Notes: a model not told the origin generated them from the letters alone. A stretch of DNA of 9,168 nucleotides from JBBRLA01 sp038231615 (GCA_038231615.1 JBBRLA010000331.1:1-9168), one strand, 5' to 3'. Counted from the first letter of the stretch, positions 1 to 9,168 are shown. Numbers and translations are program-made.

Positions 1-66
1 ATGGGTATTCAGGTCCTCGGCCATGCGCAAGACCGCATCGGGGAACCGGGGGGACGCGGGCGGCAT
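1..66 (-). CDS. Start of an unidentified gene (5' part only)
   Basis: The minus strand reads from an ATG at 66-64 to the window edge as 22 codons, beginning MPPASPRFPDAV and continuing to LRMAEDLNTH. About 19 of 22 third codon positions are G or C while second positions are mixed, the pattern of real coding sequence in a GC-rich genome. No Shine-Dalgarno motif precedes the ATG. The frame stays open further upstream into the repeat region, so the true start could lie a little earlier, but no other ATG is evident there. The gene is divergent from mfd. Too little is visible to suggest a function. Confidence 0.45.
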   Translation of the reverse strand, partial: MPPASPRFPDAVLRMAEDLNTH

Positions 67-124
67 GAGCGCATTGTCGCTCAGGCCGCGACGGGAAGCC
101 AGATGGGGCGTCCGGGAAAGGCAA

Positions 125-432
125 CCACGTCCCCGACCGGCGTTTTCCGGCTTCGGCTCCGTCTGCCCGGGTGGGGCAGTGGGGCGGATCCGTGGCACCA
201 CGTCCCCGACCGGCGTGTTCCGGCTTCGGCTTGGTCTGCCGGGTGGGACTTCGGCTCCGTCTGCCCGGGTGGGCAGGGGGGCGGATCCGTGGCGCCACGT
301 CCCCGACCGGCGTTTTCCGGCTTCGGCTTGGTCTGCCGGGTGGGACTTCGGCTCCGTCTGCCGGGTGTGGGCCGTGGGGCGGATCCGTGGCGCCACGTCC
401 CCGACCGGCGTGTTCCGGCTTCGATTCCGTCG
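125..432. repeat. Tandem repeat array, 73-98 bp units, upstream of mfd
   Basis: Four units begin with the same 19-mer, CCACGTCCCCGACCGGCGT, at 125, 198, 295 and 393. Unit lengths are 73, 97 and 98 bp; the fourth decays after about 40 bp. The long units carry two adjacent copies of a 24-25 bp sub-repeat (CTTCGGCTTGGTCTGCCGGG and CTTCGGCTCCGTCTGCCCGG, for example at 224-248 and 249-273). The 73-bp unit carries one, which explains the 24-bp length difference. Full units end in GGCGGATCCGTGGC, and the junctions at 295 and 393 form the 12-bp palindrome CGTGGCGCCACG. The base after the shared 19-mer alternates T, G, T, G. Unit lengths are not multiples of three, which argues against a protein repeat. 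Confidence 0.85.
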
Positions 433-447
433 CGGGCCTTGGGGCCC

Positions 448-476
448 TTGCGGATTGCCACCTCGTGCCATACATA
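448..476 (+). promoter_or_regulatory. Possible weak mfd promoter
   Basis: TTGCGG (448-453) and TACATA (471-476) are separated by 17 bp and resemble the -35 and -10 boxes of a sigma-70-type promoter, each matching three of six consensus bases. Transcription would begin about 483-485, only a few bases before the mfd ATG at 489, giving a leaderless or almost leaderless message. That fits the lack of a Shine-Dalgarno motif before mfd. The match is weak and could be chance. Confidence 0.25.
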
Positions 477-488
477 AGTCCCCGCCCC

Positions 489-4328
<3,840 letters not shown>

Positions 4329-4437
4329 GATGCCAAACCCAGCCCCCTTTCAAATCAAAAGTTCCCTTCGCCAGTCTCGGGTTTTGAAACGAGTTCGAGT
4401 TTAATGCGAGTCACGCTGATGAAGAGTCCTTTCAGGA

Positions 4438-4556
4438 AGAAGCACATGGCCGGAGCAGATTTTGGCGCACCCCCGCAGCGACCGAGGGAGCGTACTACTG
4501 TACGTGACCGAAGGGAGTGAGGCGGTACGCCAAAATCTGCCCGGCCATGTGCTTCT
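4438..4556. repeat. 119-bp near-perfect intergenic palindrome
   Basis: The left arm 4438-4467 starts AGAAGCACATGGCCGG and the right arm 4528-4556 is its reverse complement except for one extra base. The interior, about 60 bp, carries a second perfect hairpin, CGTAC-TACT-GTACG (4491-4504), on exactly the same centre. Two imperfect direct copies, GCGACCGAGGGAGCG (4478-4492) and GTGACCGAAGGGAGTG (4504-4519), flank that centre. The element sits between convergent genes, 2 bp past the stop codon of the hydroxylase gene (4559-4561) and 109 bp after mfd. It could end transcription from both sides, but neither edge has a clear T-tract. It could instead be a small non-coding mobile element, though I see no target duplication. 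Confidence 0.85.
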
Positions 4557-4558
4557 GT

Positions 4559-5680
4559 TTAGTGCAGGGCGAACCACAGGAGGCAGGCGATGGGTACAAG
4601 GCCCAGGCGGGCGATCTCCAGCGGTCGGGCCCAGCGCCTGCCGTCACAGAGTGCGCCGACGCTGAAGAGGGTCAGCAGGGCGAAGATCGAAAGGGCGATG
4701 GGGTAGGGGCGAAGGAGCGGCGGCCCCACGTCGAGCAAAAGGACGCCGGCCACGAGCGCCGTGACGAAATGAGCGAACGCATACACCTTCGTCAAAAGCG
4801 GCAGCGGCACGTCGTACTTGACGGCCACCGGCTTGTTCCCCATTCCAGGCCCATGCACAGACCCCTTTGCCGGGGTCCATCCCGGCGGCATGAACCACAC
4901 CTTTACCCGATCCTGCCATTTGGGAAAATGCCCGGCCTCGCGGTACTGATCCTGGAATGCATGAAAGTTCGCCCAGAGCGGATTGAAGCTGCGCAGCGGC
5001 CGAGTCACCCCGTAGAGTACCTCTTCCCGCTCGCGCTGGTAGGTGCCGAAGAGCATGTCCCACACGATCAGGGAGCCGCCGTGGTTGCGGTCGATGTACA
5101 GGCCGTTCTGCCCATGGTGTACCCGGTGATGCGAGGGGGTATTGAGGACCCATTCCAGCGGCCCGAGACGCCCGATCAGGCGGGTGTGGATCCAAAACTG
5201 GTACAGGGTATTGAAGGCCTGCATGGTGAAGTACATCACCGGCGGAAAACCAACCAGGGCCAGGGGCAGGTAGAAGACCCACGAGGCCAGCGGCTGGAAG
5301 GCCGCCTGTCGCAGCGCCACGGCCAGGTTGTACTCCTCGCTCTGGTGATGCACGACGTGGATCGCCCACAGGAAGTTCACTTCGTGGCTGGCCCGGTGGA
5401 ACCAGTAGTAGCAAAAATCCACCCCGAAGAAGATCGCCACCCAGCACAGAGGGGAACCCGCCGAAAAGCCCCCGATGACGCGGTGGCGATACAGGTACAC
5501 GTAGGCCGCCGCCAGAAGGCCCGCGGTGAAGACCCCCAGCACCTGACTGGCCACGCCGCAACCCAGATCCGCCAGGGTGTCGCTGGTCCGGTACAGAGGG
5601 CGCCGCAGGATGCGCGCGGCCAGCAGTTCCACTGCGATGAGCACGAAGAAGAACGGGACCGCCATCGCGATGTAGTTCAT
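4559..5680 (-). CDS. Sterol desaturase family membrane hydroxylase, AGMO-like
   Basis: The 373-residue protein is a multi-pass membrane enzyme of the fatty acid hydroxylase/sterol desaturase superfamily, which uses a histidine-bound di-iron centre and oxygen to hydroxylate lipids. The histidine boxes are HRASH (95-99), HVVHH (108-112) and HHRVHH (184-189), with a further histidine at 165 after FW. The stretch after box two, QSEEYNLAVALRQ, and the later NTPSHHRVHHG and IDRNHGGSLIVWDMLFGTY match the pattern I know from alkylglycerol monooxygenase, which cleaves ether lipids. Hydrophobic segments lie near 4-22, 43-64, 77-93, 130-160 and in two C-terminal spans after about 300. A possible AGGA motif (5693-5696) lies 12 nt before the ATG, farther than ideal. 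The substrate is unknown; sterol or fatty-lipid hydroxylation remains possible. Confidence 0.9.
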   Translation of the reverse strand: MNYIAMAVPFFFVLIAVELLAARILRRPLYRTSDTLADLGCGVASQVLGVFTAGLLAAAYVYLYRHRVIGGFSAGSPLCWVAIFFGVDFCYYWFHRASHEVNFLWAIHVVHHQSEEYNLAVALRQAAFQPLASWVFYLPLALVGFPPVMYFTMQAFNTLYQFWIHTRLIGRLGPLEWVLNTPSHHRVHHGQNGLYIDRNHGGSLIVWDMLFGTYQREREEVLYGVTRPLRSFNPLWANFHAFQDQYREAGHFPKWQDRVKVWFMPPGWTPAKGSVHGPGMGNKPVAVKYDVPLPLLTKVYAFAHFVTALVAGVLLLDVGPPLLRPYPIALSIFALLTLFSVGALCDGRRWARPLEIARLGLVPIACLLWFALH

Positions 5681-5761
5681 GGCCGTACTCTATCCTTTTG
5701 CATCACGCCAAGGTCTACGGCAGTGAACCCTACGCCCCCTCCTCCGGCGCCTGCCACGCCT

Positions 5762-5792
5762 GCATCATGAACGGATTGCATAAGCATCATGA
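5762..5792. repeat. Two 9-bp direct repeats 22 bp apart
   Basis: GCATCATGA occurs at 5762-5770 and again at 5784-5792, a 22-bp period close to two helical turns. The second copy overlaps the 8-bp palindrome ATCATGAT (5786-5793). The pair lies in the divergent spacer between the AGMO-like gene and the MFS gene. This geometry is typical of sites bound by a protein on one face of the helix, so an operator is plausible, but no regulator gene is adjacent. Confidence 0.4.
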
Positions 5793-5796
5793 TAGC

Positions 5797-5839
5797 GGGG
5801 ATGGGCTTTCAAGGGGCCGAAAGTCGGAAAGCCATCCCC
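5797..5839 (+). promoter_or_regulatory. Stem-loop in the leader of the MFS gene
   Basis: GGGGAT plus GGCTTTC (5797-5810) pairs with GAAAGCC plus ATCCCC (5827-5839), giving 13 base pairs with one bulged G at 5803 and a 16-nt loop. It ends 21 nt before the MFS start codon. There is no run of T after it, so it is not an ordinary intrinsic terminator. It could affect mRNA stability or translation, or be part of a protein binding site. Confidence 0.4.
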
Positions 5840-5860
5840 CCCGTGATACGGTGAGAGCCG

Positions 5861-7063
5861 ATGTTGGATTCCCCTGCTCAAGCGCCCCAAAGCCCCGCGG
5901 ACCCGCCCTCGCGACGGTACGCCCTCGGGGTCATCTTCCTCACCGTGTTCCTGGACCTTCTGGGCTTCGGGATCATCATCCCGATCTTGCAGCTGTACGC
6001 GCAGGAGCTGCACGCCACGGTGCCGCAGACCGGCTGGCTGATGGCTAGCTATTCGATGATGCAGCTCCTCTTCGCGCCGGTGTGGGGGCGGCTCTCGGAT
6101 CGGGTGGGGCGGCGGCCGGTGCTGCTGATCTCGACCTTTGGCTCCTGTGCGTCGCAGCTCGGCTATGCCCTGTCACCGACCTTCGGGTTCCTTTTGGCCA
6201 GCCGCGCCCTGGCCGGGGTCTGCGGCGCTAACATCGGCGCGGCGCAGGCCTACATCGCCGACATCACCGACGACAAGTCCCGGGCGGGGGCGATGGGCTT
6301 GATCGGGGCGGCCTTCGGCCTGGGCTTCGTCTTCGGGCCCTTCCTGGGTGGCGAGCTGGGACAGTATGGGGCGCGGGTGCCCTTCTTCGTGGCATCGGCG
6401 CTCTCGGCTCTGAACTGGGTGCTGGCGTACTTCCTGCTGAAGGAACCCCGCCCGGCGCACCTGCGGGCGCACGCCACGGTGCTCACCTGGGAGGGGCTGG
6501 CGAAAGTGGTGTCGCGGCCGGACCTGCTGGCGCTGCTCTCGCTTTTCCTGATCGCCACCTTCGGCTTCGCCAACATGGAGGGGGTGTTCGCCATCTTCTG
6601 CAACGTGCGCTTCGGCTTCAACAAGCACGACGTGGGGCGGCTCTTCGCGCTGATCGGGGTGGTGATCGTGGTGGTGCAGGGAGGGATGATCCGGCGGCTG
6701 GTACCGCGGCTCGGCGAGCGGGTGCTGGTGATCGTGGGGGCCGGACTGATGGTGCTGGGTTTGCTGGTTCTGGCGATGGCGCATTCGGTGCCCTGGCTGA
6801 TCGTCGGGCTGGTGGTGATGGCCACCGGGAGCGGGCTGCATTCCCCGTCGATCTCGTCGCTGATCTCCCGTGCGGCGGGGCAGCAGCAGGGCAGCGTGCT
6901 GGGGGTATCGCAGTCGTTGGGCGCGGTGGGGCGCATCCTCGGGCCGGTGGTGGGGACCTATACCTTCGCGCTAGGGCCGTCGGTGCCGCTTTTCACCGGG
7001 GCGGGCTGTATGGCGATCGGACTGCTCGTGGCGGTGGCCCTGGTCCGTCAGCCGGCGTCATGA
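5861..7063 (+). CDS. MFS transporter, DHA1/TetA-like exporter
   Basis: The 400-residue protein is an integral membrane proton-coupled transporter of the major facilitator superfamily, in the drug:H+ antiporter-1 (12-helix) group. Visible signatures are a first-helix motif FLDLLGFGIIIP (30-41), motif A GRLSDRVGRRP (76-86), a motif B-like LASRALAG (112-119) and motif C GAAFGLGFVFGP (149-160). Hydrophobic helices recur to the C-terminus. An N-terminal tail of about 18 residues, rich in Pro and Ala, precedes helix 1. GGTGAG (5850-5855), 5 nt before the ATG, is a good ribosome binding site and supports this start. Motif C points to export, as in tetracycline and multidrug pumps. The substrate cannot be told from sequence. 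It is divergent from the AGMO-like gene and may share a control region with it. Confidence 0.92.
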   Translation: MLDSPAQAPQSPADPPSRRYALGVIFLTVFLDLLGFGIIIPILQLYAQELHATVPQTGWLMASYSMMQLLFAPVWGRLSDRVGRRPVLLISTFGSCASQLGYALSPTFGFLLASRALAGVCGANIGAAQAYIADITDDKSRAGAMGLIGAAFGLGFVFGPFLGGELGQYGARVPFFVASALSALNWVLAYFLLKEPRPAHLRAHATVLTWEGLAKVVSRPDLLALLSLFLIATFGFANMEGVFAIFCNVRFGFNKHDVGRLFALIGVVIVVVQGGMIRRLVPRLGERVLVIVGAGLMVLGLLVLAMAHSVPWLIVGLVVMATGSGLHSPSISSLISRAAGQQQGSVLGVSQSLGAVGRILGPVVGTYTFALGPSVPLFTGAGCMAIGLLVAVALVRQPAS

Positions 7064-7079
7064 TGGGAGAGAGGCGGAG

Positions 7080-7817
7080 TCAGGTCTTGCGCAGAAGCTC
7101 CAGTTCGGCGCGCAGGCCCTCCAACTCGGCCTCGGCGCGATTGGCCCGCTCGGTGGCAGTAGGCCACAGCCTGCGTCCCTGCGGGCCGACCCCCAGGCGC
7201 AGATTGCGCTGGGGCTGATGGACGAACCAGAAATCATAGAGGCGGCTTCGAGCTGACCGCGGGCTGGACAGGGGCTGCTCGATCAACGGCGCTCCGCTTC
7301 GCTGCGCGTTATCGACCAACAGGCCGGCATCGTTCCTGACCCAGTGAGTCAAAAGCCGGCGCGGCCCAAACTTCAACGTCCGTGGATGCAGCGAGAACTC
7401 CGGATCGTAGCGCACCACTTCGCGCGTCCCCAGGTCCTGATAGCGGACCAGCATCCTGGGGTCGTAGTCCTTCTCGTATTCGTCCGACACCACCTCGATC
7501 GCCAGCGCCGGCCCCTTGCCCTCGTGCTCCCACAGCCGCCAGCTTTTGACGTCCGGAAGCTGGGTCAGCTCATCCTCGATGACATACACATCCGGGGCGA
7601 TGCACTGCTCGGGACTCCCCTCTTTCATATAGAAGAACTGGTTGCCCCCGACCAGCATGGGCCGATCCATCTTCTCATCAAAGAAGCTGCGCAAGAGCCC
7701 TATGAGCAGGTCGCAGACCCACTTTTGCAGGCCGCTTTCCCCCATGTGGTCACTTTCCGGGTACAAGAAATTGTCCGACGGCACCGTCTGTGCTGGAAGT
7801 TGCTCGCTCGCCAACAT
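7080..7817 (-). CDS. Uma2 family (DUF820) putative PD-(D/E)XK endonuclease
   Basis: The 245-residue protein has the Uma2 layout: an N-terminal helical part with YPESDHMGESGLQKWVCDLL (19-38), the acidic strand APDVYVI (74-80), and the core strand ALAIEVVS (104-111), where D76 and E108 would be metal ligands of the nuclease fold. YDPRMLVRYQDLGTREVV follows. Where family members often have Lys four residues before the Tyr, this one has Met122, with Arg at 121 and 125, so activity is uncertain. The C-terminus (about 222-243) is a short charged helix, probably a coiled coil, common in this family. A TAG lies four codons before the ATG, which limits the start; no Shine-Dalgarno motif is visible. 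The gene converges on the MFS gene with 16 bp between stops. Biological roles of Uma2 proteins are poorly known. Confidence 0.85.
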   Translation of the reverse strand: MLASEQLPAQTVPSDNFLYPESDHMGESGLQKWVCDLLIGLLRSFFDEKMDRPMLVGGNQFFYMKEGSPEQCIAPDVYVIEDELTQLPDVKSWRLWEHEGKGPALAIEVVSDEYEKDYDPRMLVRYQDLGTREVVRYDPEFSLHPRTLKFGPRRLLTHWVRNDAGLLVDNAQRSGAPLIEQPLSSPRSARSRLYDFWFVHQPQRNLRLGVGPQGRRLWPTATERANRAEAELEGLRAELELLRKT

Positions 7818-7823
7818 GAGTAC

Positions 7824-7988
7824 ATGCTAGTCCGCGTCATTGACCGGGGCAAGTACGATTGCACCGGCTTCCGCCTGTCAGGGCGCAGGATGCGCCTGGT
7901 CAACTCGCCCAGGACCGGGACACGCGTCTACAAAGGGCCTGTGGTCAAGCCGAAGAAGCCCGCCGCGACCGCTCGCCAGAGCGCGTAG
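7824..7988 (+). CDS. Possible 54-aa basic protein, unrecognised
   Basis: An ATG at 7824 opens a 54-codon frame ending TAG at 7986-7988. Third positions are very rich in G/C while first and second positions are not, as expected of real coding sequence. The product is basic, with MLVRVIDRGKYDCTGFRL at the start, a central SGRRMRLVNSPRTGTRVYKG, and a Lys/Pro/Ala-rich tail. Its start is only 6 bp from the divergent Uma2 start, and there is no clear ribosome binding site, so both genes would need overlapping promoters. The same frame runs open upstream as an antisense shadow of Uma2, so this may be a fortuitous extension. I do not recognise the family. Confidence 0.35.
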   Translation: MLVRVIDRGKYDCTGFRLSGRRMRLVNSPRTGTRVYKGPVVKPKKPAATARQSA

Positions 7989-7999
7989 GCACCGGTCCT

Positions 8000-8653
8000 T
8001 CAGGCAACCCGATCGTGATCCAAACTGCGGCATCGCCAGCCGCCGGGATCGGTCCGGGGCGTGCGCAATTCTTCCACGCCGGTGTGGATGGCGGCGGCCA
8101 GTTTTCGGCGGATCTGCTCCATCTTGAGCCCCGCCGGAAGGCCCCGCAGGCATTTGTCGGCCCCCCGGCGCAGCCGCCTCAAGGAGGAAAGGGGCACCCG
8201 CTCCATCGCCAGCCCCACCAGGATGCGTCGGTAGTGGACGTCGGCCCCGGCCAGCTCGGCCATGATCCGCATCCCCACGCCCGCTGCATGGCAGGCCCCG
8301 AGGGTCTCGGAGGAGAAAATCCGCGCCACCCGCAGGATTCGACCGATCTTCTGCCGCGAGTACGGGCACCGACCCGCCAGGTACTCCGAAAAACGCTCCG
8401 AGCATCTGCCCCCGGGGTTCATGCACGGGGCACCGCGGAGCCAGAGCTTGCCGTCCTCCACGACCCCGCACAGATGCCCGAGTTCATAGAACTCCAGAAG
8501 GTCCCGCGGCCGCCTGTCGATGCGGTCGAGGATCTCCGCCACCTGCCGCTCCAGGATCGCTTTTTCTTCATTCGATAGTCGAAATGGGCCCGGGACAGTA
8601 GGGCGCTTGCGACGCCCCAGCAGACGACCCTCTTCAGTCACCATCCAACTCAT
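8000..8653 (-). CDS. Hypothetical protein with HTH-like segment and scattered cysteines
   Basis: The 217-residue product is basic and mostly helical. RLSNEEKAILERQVAEILDR (25-44) and the segment after it look like a helical N-terminal domain. RCPYSRQKIGRILRVARIFS (95-114) has the spacing of a helix-turn-helix recognition segment, and the arrangement ELG, then a Ser-Arg turn, then RxxRVARxF recalls DUF3102-type and DUF222-type DNA-associated proteins. That resemblance is weak. Cysteines occur at 62, 77, 84, 96, 121, 168 and 208. The frame is open to an ATG at 8911, but the added 86 residues are Arg/Gly-rich and unlike protein. The chosen start, ATG 8653, has an alternative at 8644; neither has a clear ribosome binding site. 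Confidence 0.6.
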   Translation of the reverse strand: MSWMVTEEGRLLGRRKRPTVPGPFRLSNEEKAILERQVAEILDRIDRRPRDLLEFYELGHLCGVVEDGKLWLRGAPCMNPGGRCSERFSEYLAGRCPYSRQKIGRILRVARIFSSETLGACHAAGVGMRIMAELAGADVHYRRILVGLAMERVPLSSLRRLRRGADKCLRGLPAGLKMEQIRRKLAAAIHTGVEELRTPRTDPGGWRCRSLDHDRVA

Positions 8654-8914
8654 GCAGAAAAGCTTGACCCATTGCCAGGGGCAGTCAAGGCGATCTCGCC
8701 ATGCAGTTGGCCTATCCCGACGACTGAGAGCCTGTTCAGCGCACCGCCATCTTGCTCCTGCAGCCGCCCTTTCTGAAGCACCCCCGCCCTGACCCCCCGG
8801 GACCCTGCGCAAGGGTCGGGAGGACGCCTGCCTGCGGTGGCGAAGAGGTGCTGGTCTAAATAGACCACTGGCCCCGCCAAACCAGACCACTTCTCCGAAA
8901 TCGTAAGGCATCGC
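8654..8914. other. Intergenic leader of the hypothetical gene
   Basis: This 261-bp stretch lies between the small frame ending at 8915 and the hypothetical gene start at 8653. It includes a GC-rich hairpin GACCCT-GCGCA-AGGGTC (8801-8817), the inverted repeat CTTGAC/GTCAAG near 8664-8690, and the operator-like dyad described separately. The frame of the hypothetical gene is open through it, but the translation is biased to Arg, Gly and Ser, which points to non-coding GC-rich DNA. No convincing promoter boxes were found. Confidence 0.5.
8852..8891. promoter_or_regulatory. Operator-like dyad with direct repeat 22 bp away
   Basis: TGGTCTA-AA-TAGACCA (8852-8867) is a perfect 7-bp inverted repeat with a 2-bp centre. 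AGACCACT inside and beside it (8862-8869) recurs at 8884-8891, exactly 22 bp on, so the AGACCA half-site occurs three times. An A/T-centred short dyad in GC-rich non-coding DNA with a spaced extra half-site is the usual form of a repressor or activator site. The nearest gene it could control is the hypothetical gene starting at 8653, whose own product could be the binder. Confidence 0.4.
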
Positions 8915-9019
8915 TCACTGCTTGACGCAGTAGTAGTTCAGGCCGAAGGTGCCGACCTTGCACTTGACATGGCCTTGCTTGAGGAGGAGTTCTAGGGCGC
9001 CCTCAACATGGAGGGCCAC
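8915..9019 (-). CDS. Small unrecognised ORF or 3' gene remnant
   Basis: On the minus strand a frame ends in TGA at 8917-8915 with coding-like composition (about 80% G/C at third positions). Its last residues read KCKVGTFGLNYYCVKQ, preceded by VEGALELLLKQGHV. The only conventional start seen is GTG at 9019-9017, giving 34 residues, with no ribosome binding site. Protein-like sequence (RFDLKLAH) continues before it. The frame is open to a TAA near 9139, but the far part is Ser/Pro-rich and translates a polypyrimidine tract. It may be a small gene with an unusual start or the surviving 3' end of a broken gene. I do not recognise the family. Confidence 0.4.
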   Translation of the reverse strand: MALHVEGALELLLKQGHVKCKVGTFGLNYYCVKQ

Positions 9020-9081
9020 ATGCGCCAGCTTCAGGTCAAAGCGGCCTGAGAGTGAGCGAGATTTTTGAGGGGCTGACGAGC

Positions 9082-9115
9082 GAGGAAAAAGAGGGGGAAG
9101 AAGAGCAGAGAAAGG
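9082..9115 (+). other. Polypurine tract
   Basis: Positions 9082-9105 are 24 consecutive purines, followed by one C and nine more purines, so 33 of 34 bases are A or G. The tract lies in the gap between the stop at 9137 and the small frame ending at 8915. Such mirror-poor purine runs can form unusual DNA structure, but no function is implied by position alone. Confidence 0.5.
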
Positions 9116-9136
9116 CGCGGTGGAGGAGAGGCTGAG

Positions 9137-9168
9137 TTAGAAGATGTCGTCGTCCTGGGTGGAGGGCC
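9137..9168 (-). CDS. 3' end of a gene with an SSB-like acidic tail
   Basis: The minus strand enters the window reading PSTQDDDIF and stops at TAA (9139-9137). Single-stranded DNA-binding proteins of bacteria usually end in DDDIPF, the tip that docks partner enzymes; here the proline is missing. The similarity covers only five or six residues, so other acidic C-termini are equally possible. Only about ten codons are visible. Confidence 0.3.
   Translation of the reverse strand, partial: PSTQDDDIF

Larger units (their letters stand above)
67..488. other. Divergent intergenic spacer before mfd, mostly repeats
   Basis: This 422-bp stretch separates the minus-strand gene start at 66 from the mfd start at 489. 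Positions 125 to about 432 are a tandem repeat array, described separately. Positions 67-124 show nothing recognisable. Positions 433-488 are unique sequence that should hold the mfd promoter. Several reading frames stay open across the spacer because it is GC-rich. Their translations change phase from one repeat unit to the next, so I do not regard them as protein. Confidence 0.7.

Noticed and set aside
125..432. CRISPR array
   Set aside because: The units are contiguous near-identical copies of 73-98 bp with internal sub-repeats; there are no short repeats separated by unique spacers and no cas genes.
4329..4437. Intrinsic terminator directly after mfd
   Set aside because: The only pairing found (TCAAAA and CCC with GGG and TTTTGA) needs a 3-nt bulge and is not followed by a T-run.
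4517..5770. 417-codon plus-strand frame
   Set aside because: It is antisense to the AGMO-like gene, whose histidine boxes are intact, and begins inside the palindrome.
8654..8911. 86-residue N-terminal extension of the hypothetical protein from ATG 8911
   Set aside because: The translation is Arg/Gly/Ser-rich, and the stretch contains a perfect operator-like dyad and hairpins, so it looks non-coding.

Overview
This is a GC-rich bacterial chromosome window with strong G/C bias at third codon positions. The Mfd sequence and the mix of genes (Uma2-type protein, AGMO-like hydroxylase, several lineage-specific small ORFs) suggest a myxobacterial or other former deltaproteobacterial lineage. That placement rests on recalled family resemblance, not on a search, and is tentative. 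Shine-Dalgarno motifs are weak or absent in front of most genes.

Layout, left to right. Positions 1-66 (minus) hold the first codons of a gene that leaves the window. Positions 67-488 are a non-coding divergent spacer that contains a tandem array of 73-98 bp units. The plus-strand gene at 489-4328 is mfd, the transcription-repair coupling factor. The gap after mfd holds a 119-bp near-palindrome (4438-4556) with 29-30 bp arms. On the minus strand at 4559-5680 lies a membrane di-iron hydroxylase of the sterol desaturase superfamily, closest in motif pattern to alkylglycerol monooxygenase (AGMO). A 180-bp spacer with a hairpin and two direct repeats separates it from a divergent plus-strand MFS drug-type exporter (5861-7063). 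A convergent Uma2/DUF820 gene follows (7080-7817, minus).

The right end (7824-9168) is accessory in character. It has a possible 54-aa plus-strand ORF, a 217-aa cysteine-containing protein with a helix-turn-helix-like segment (minus, 8000-8653), an operator-like dyad with 22-bp-spaced repeats, and a small minus-strand reading frame ending at 8915. At the extreme edge is the 3' end of a minus-strand gene encoding an acidic tail that resembles the tip of single-stranded DNA-binding proteins.

No operon of more than one clear gene is visible, and most genes are single and arranged divergently or convergently. I see no convincing new multi-gene system. The items most worth following up are the tandem array before mfd, the 119-bp palindrome, and the unrecognised small proteins at the right end.
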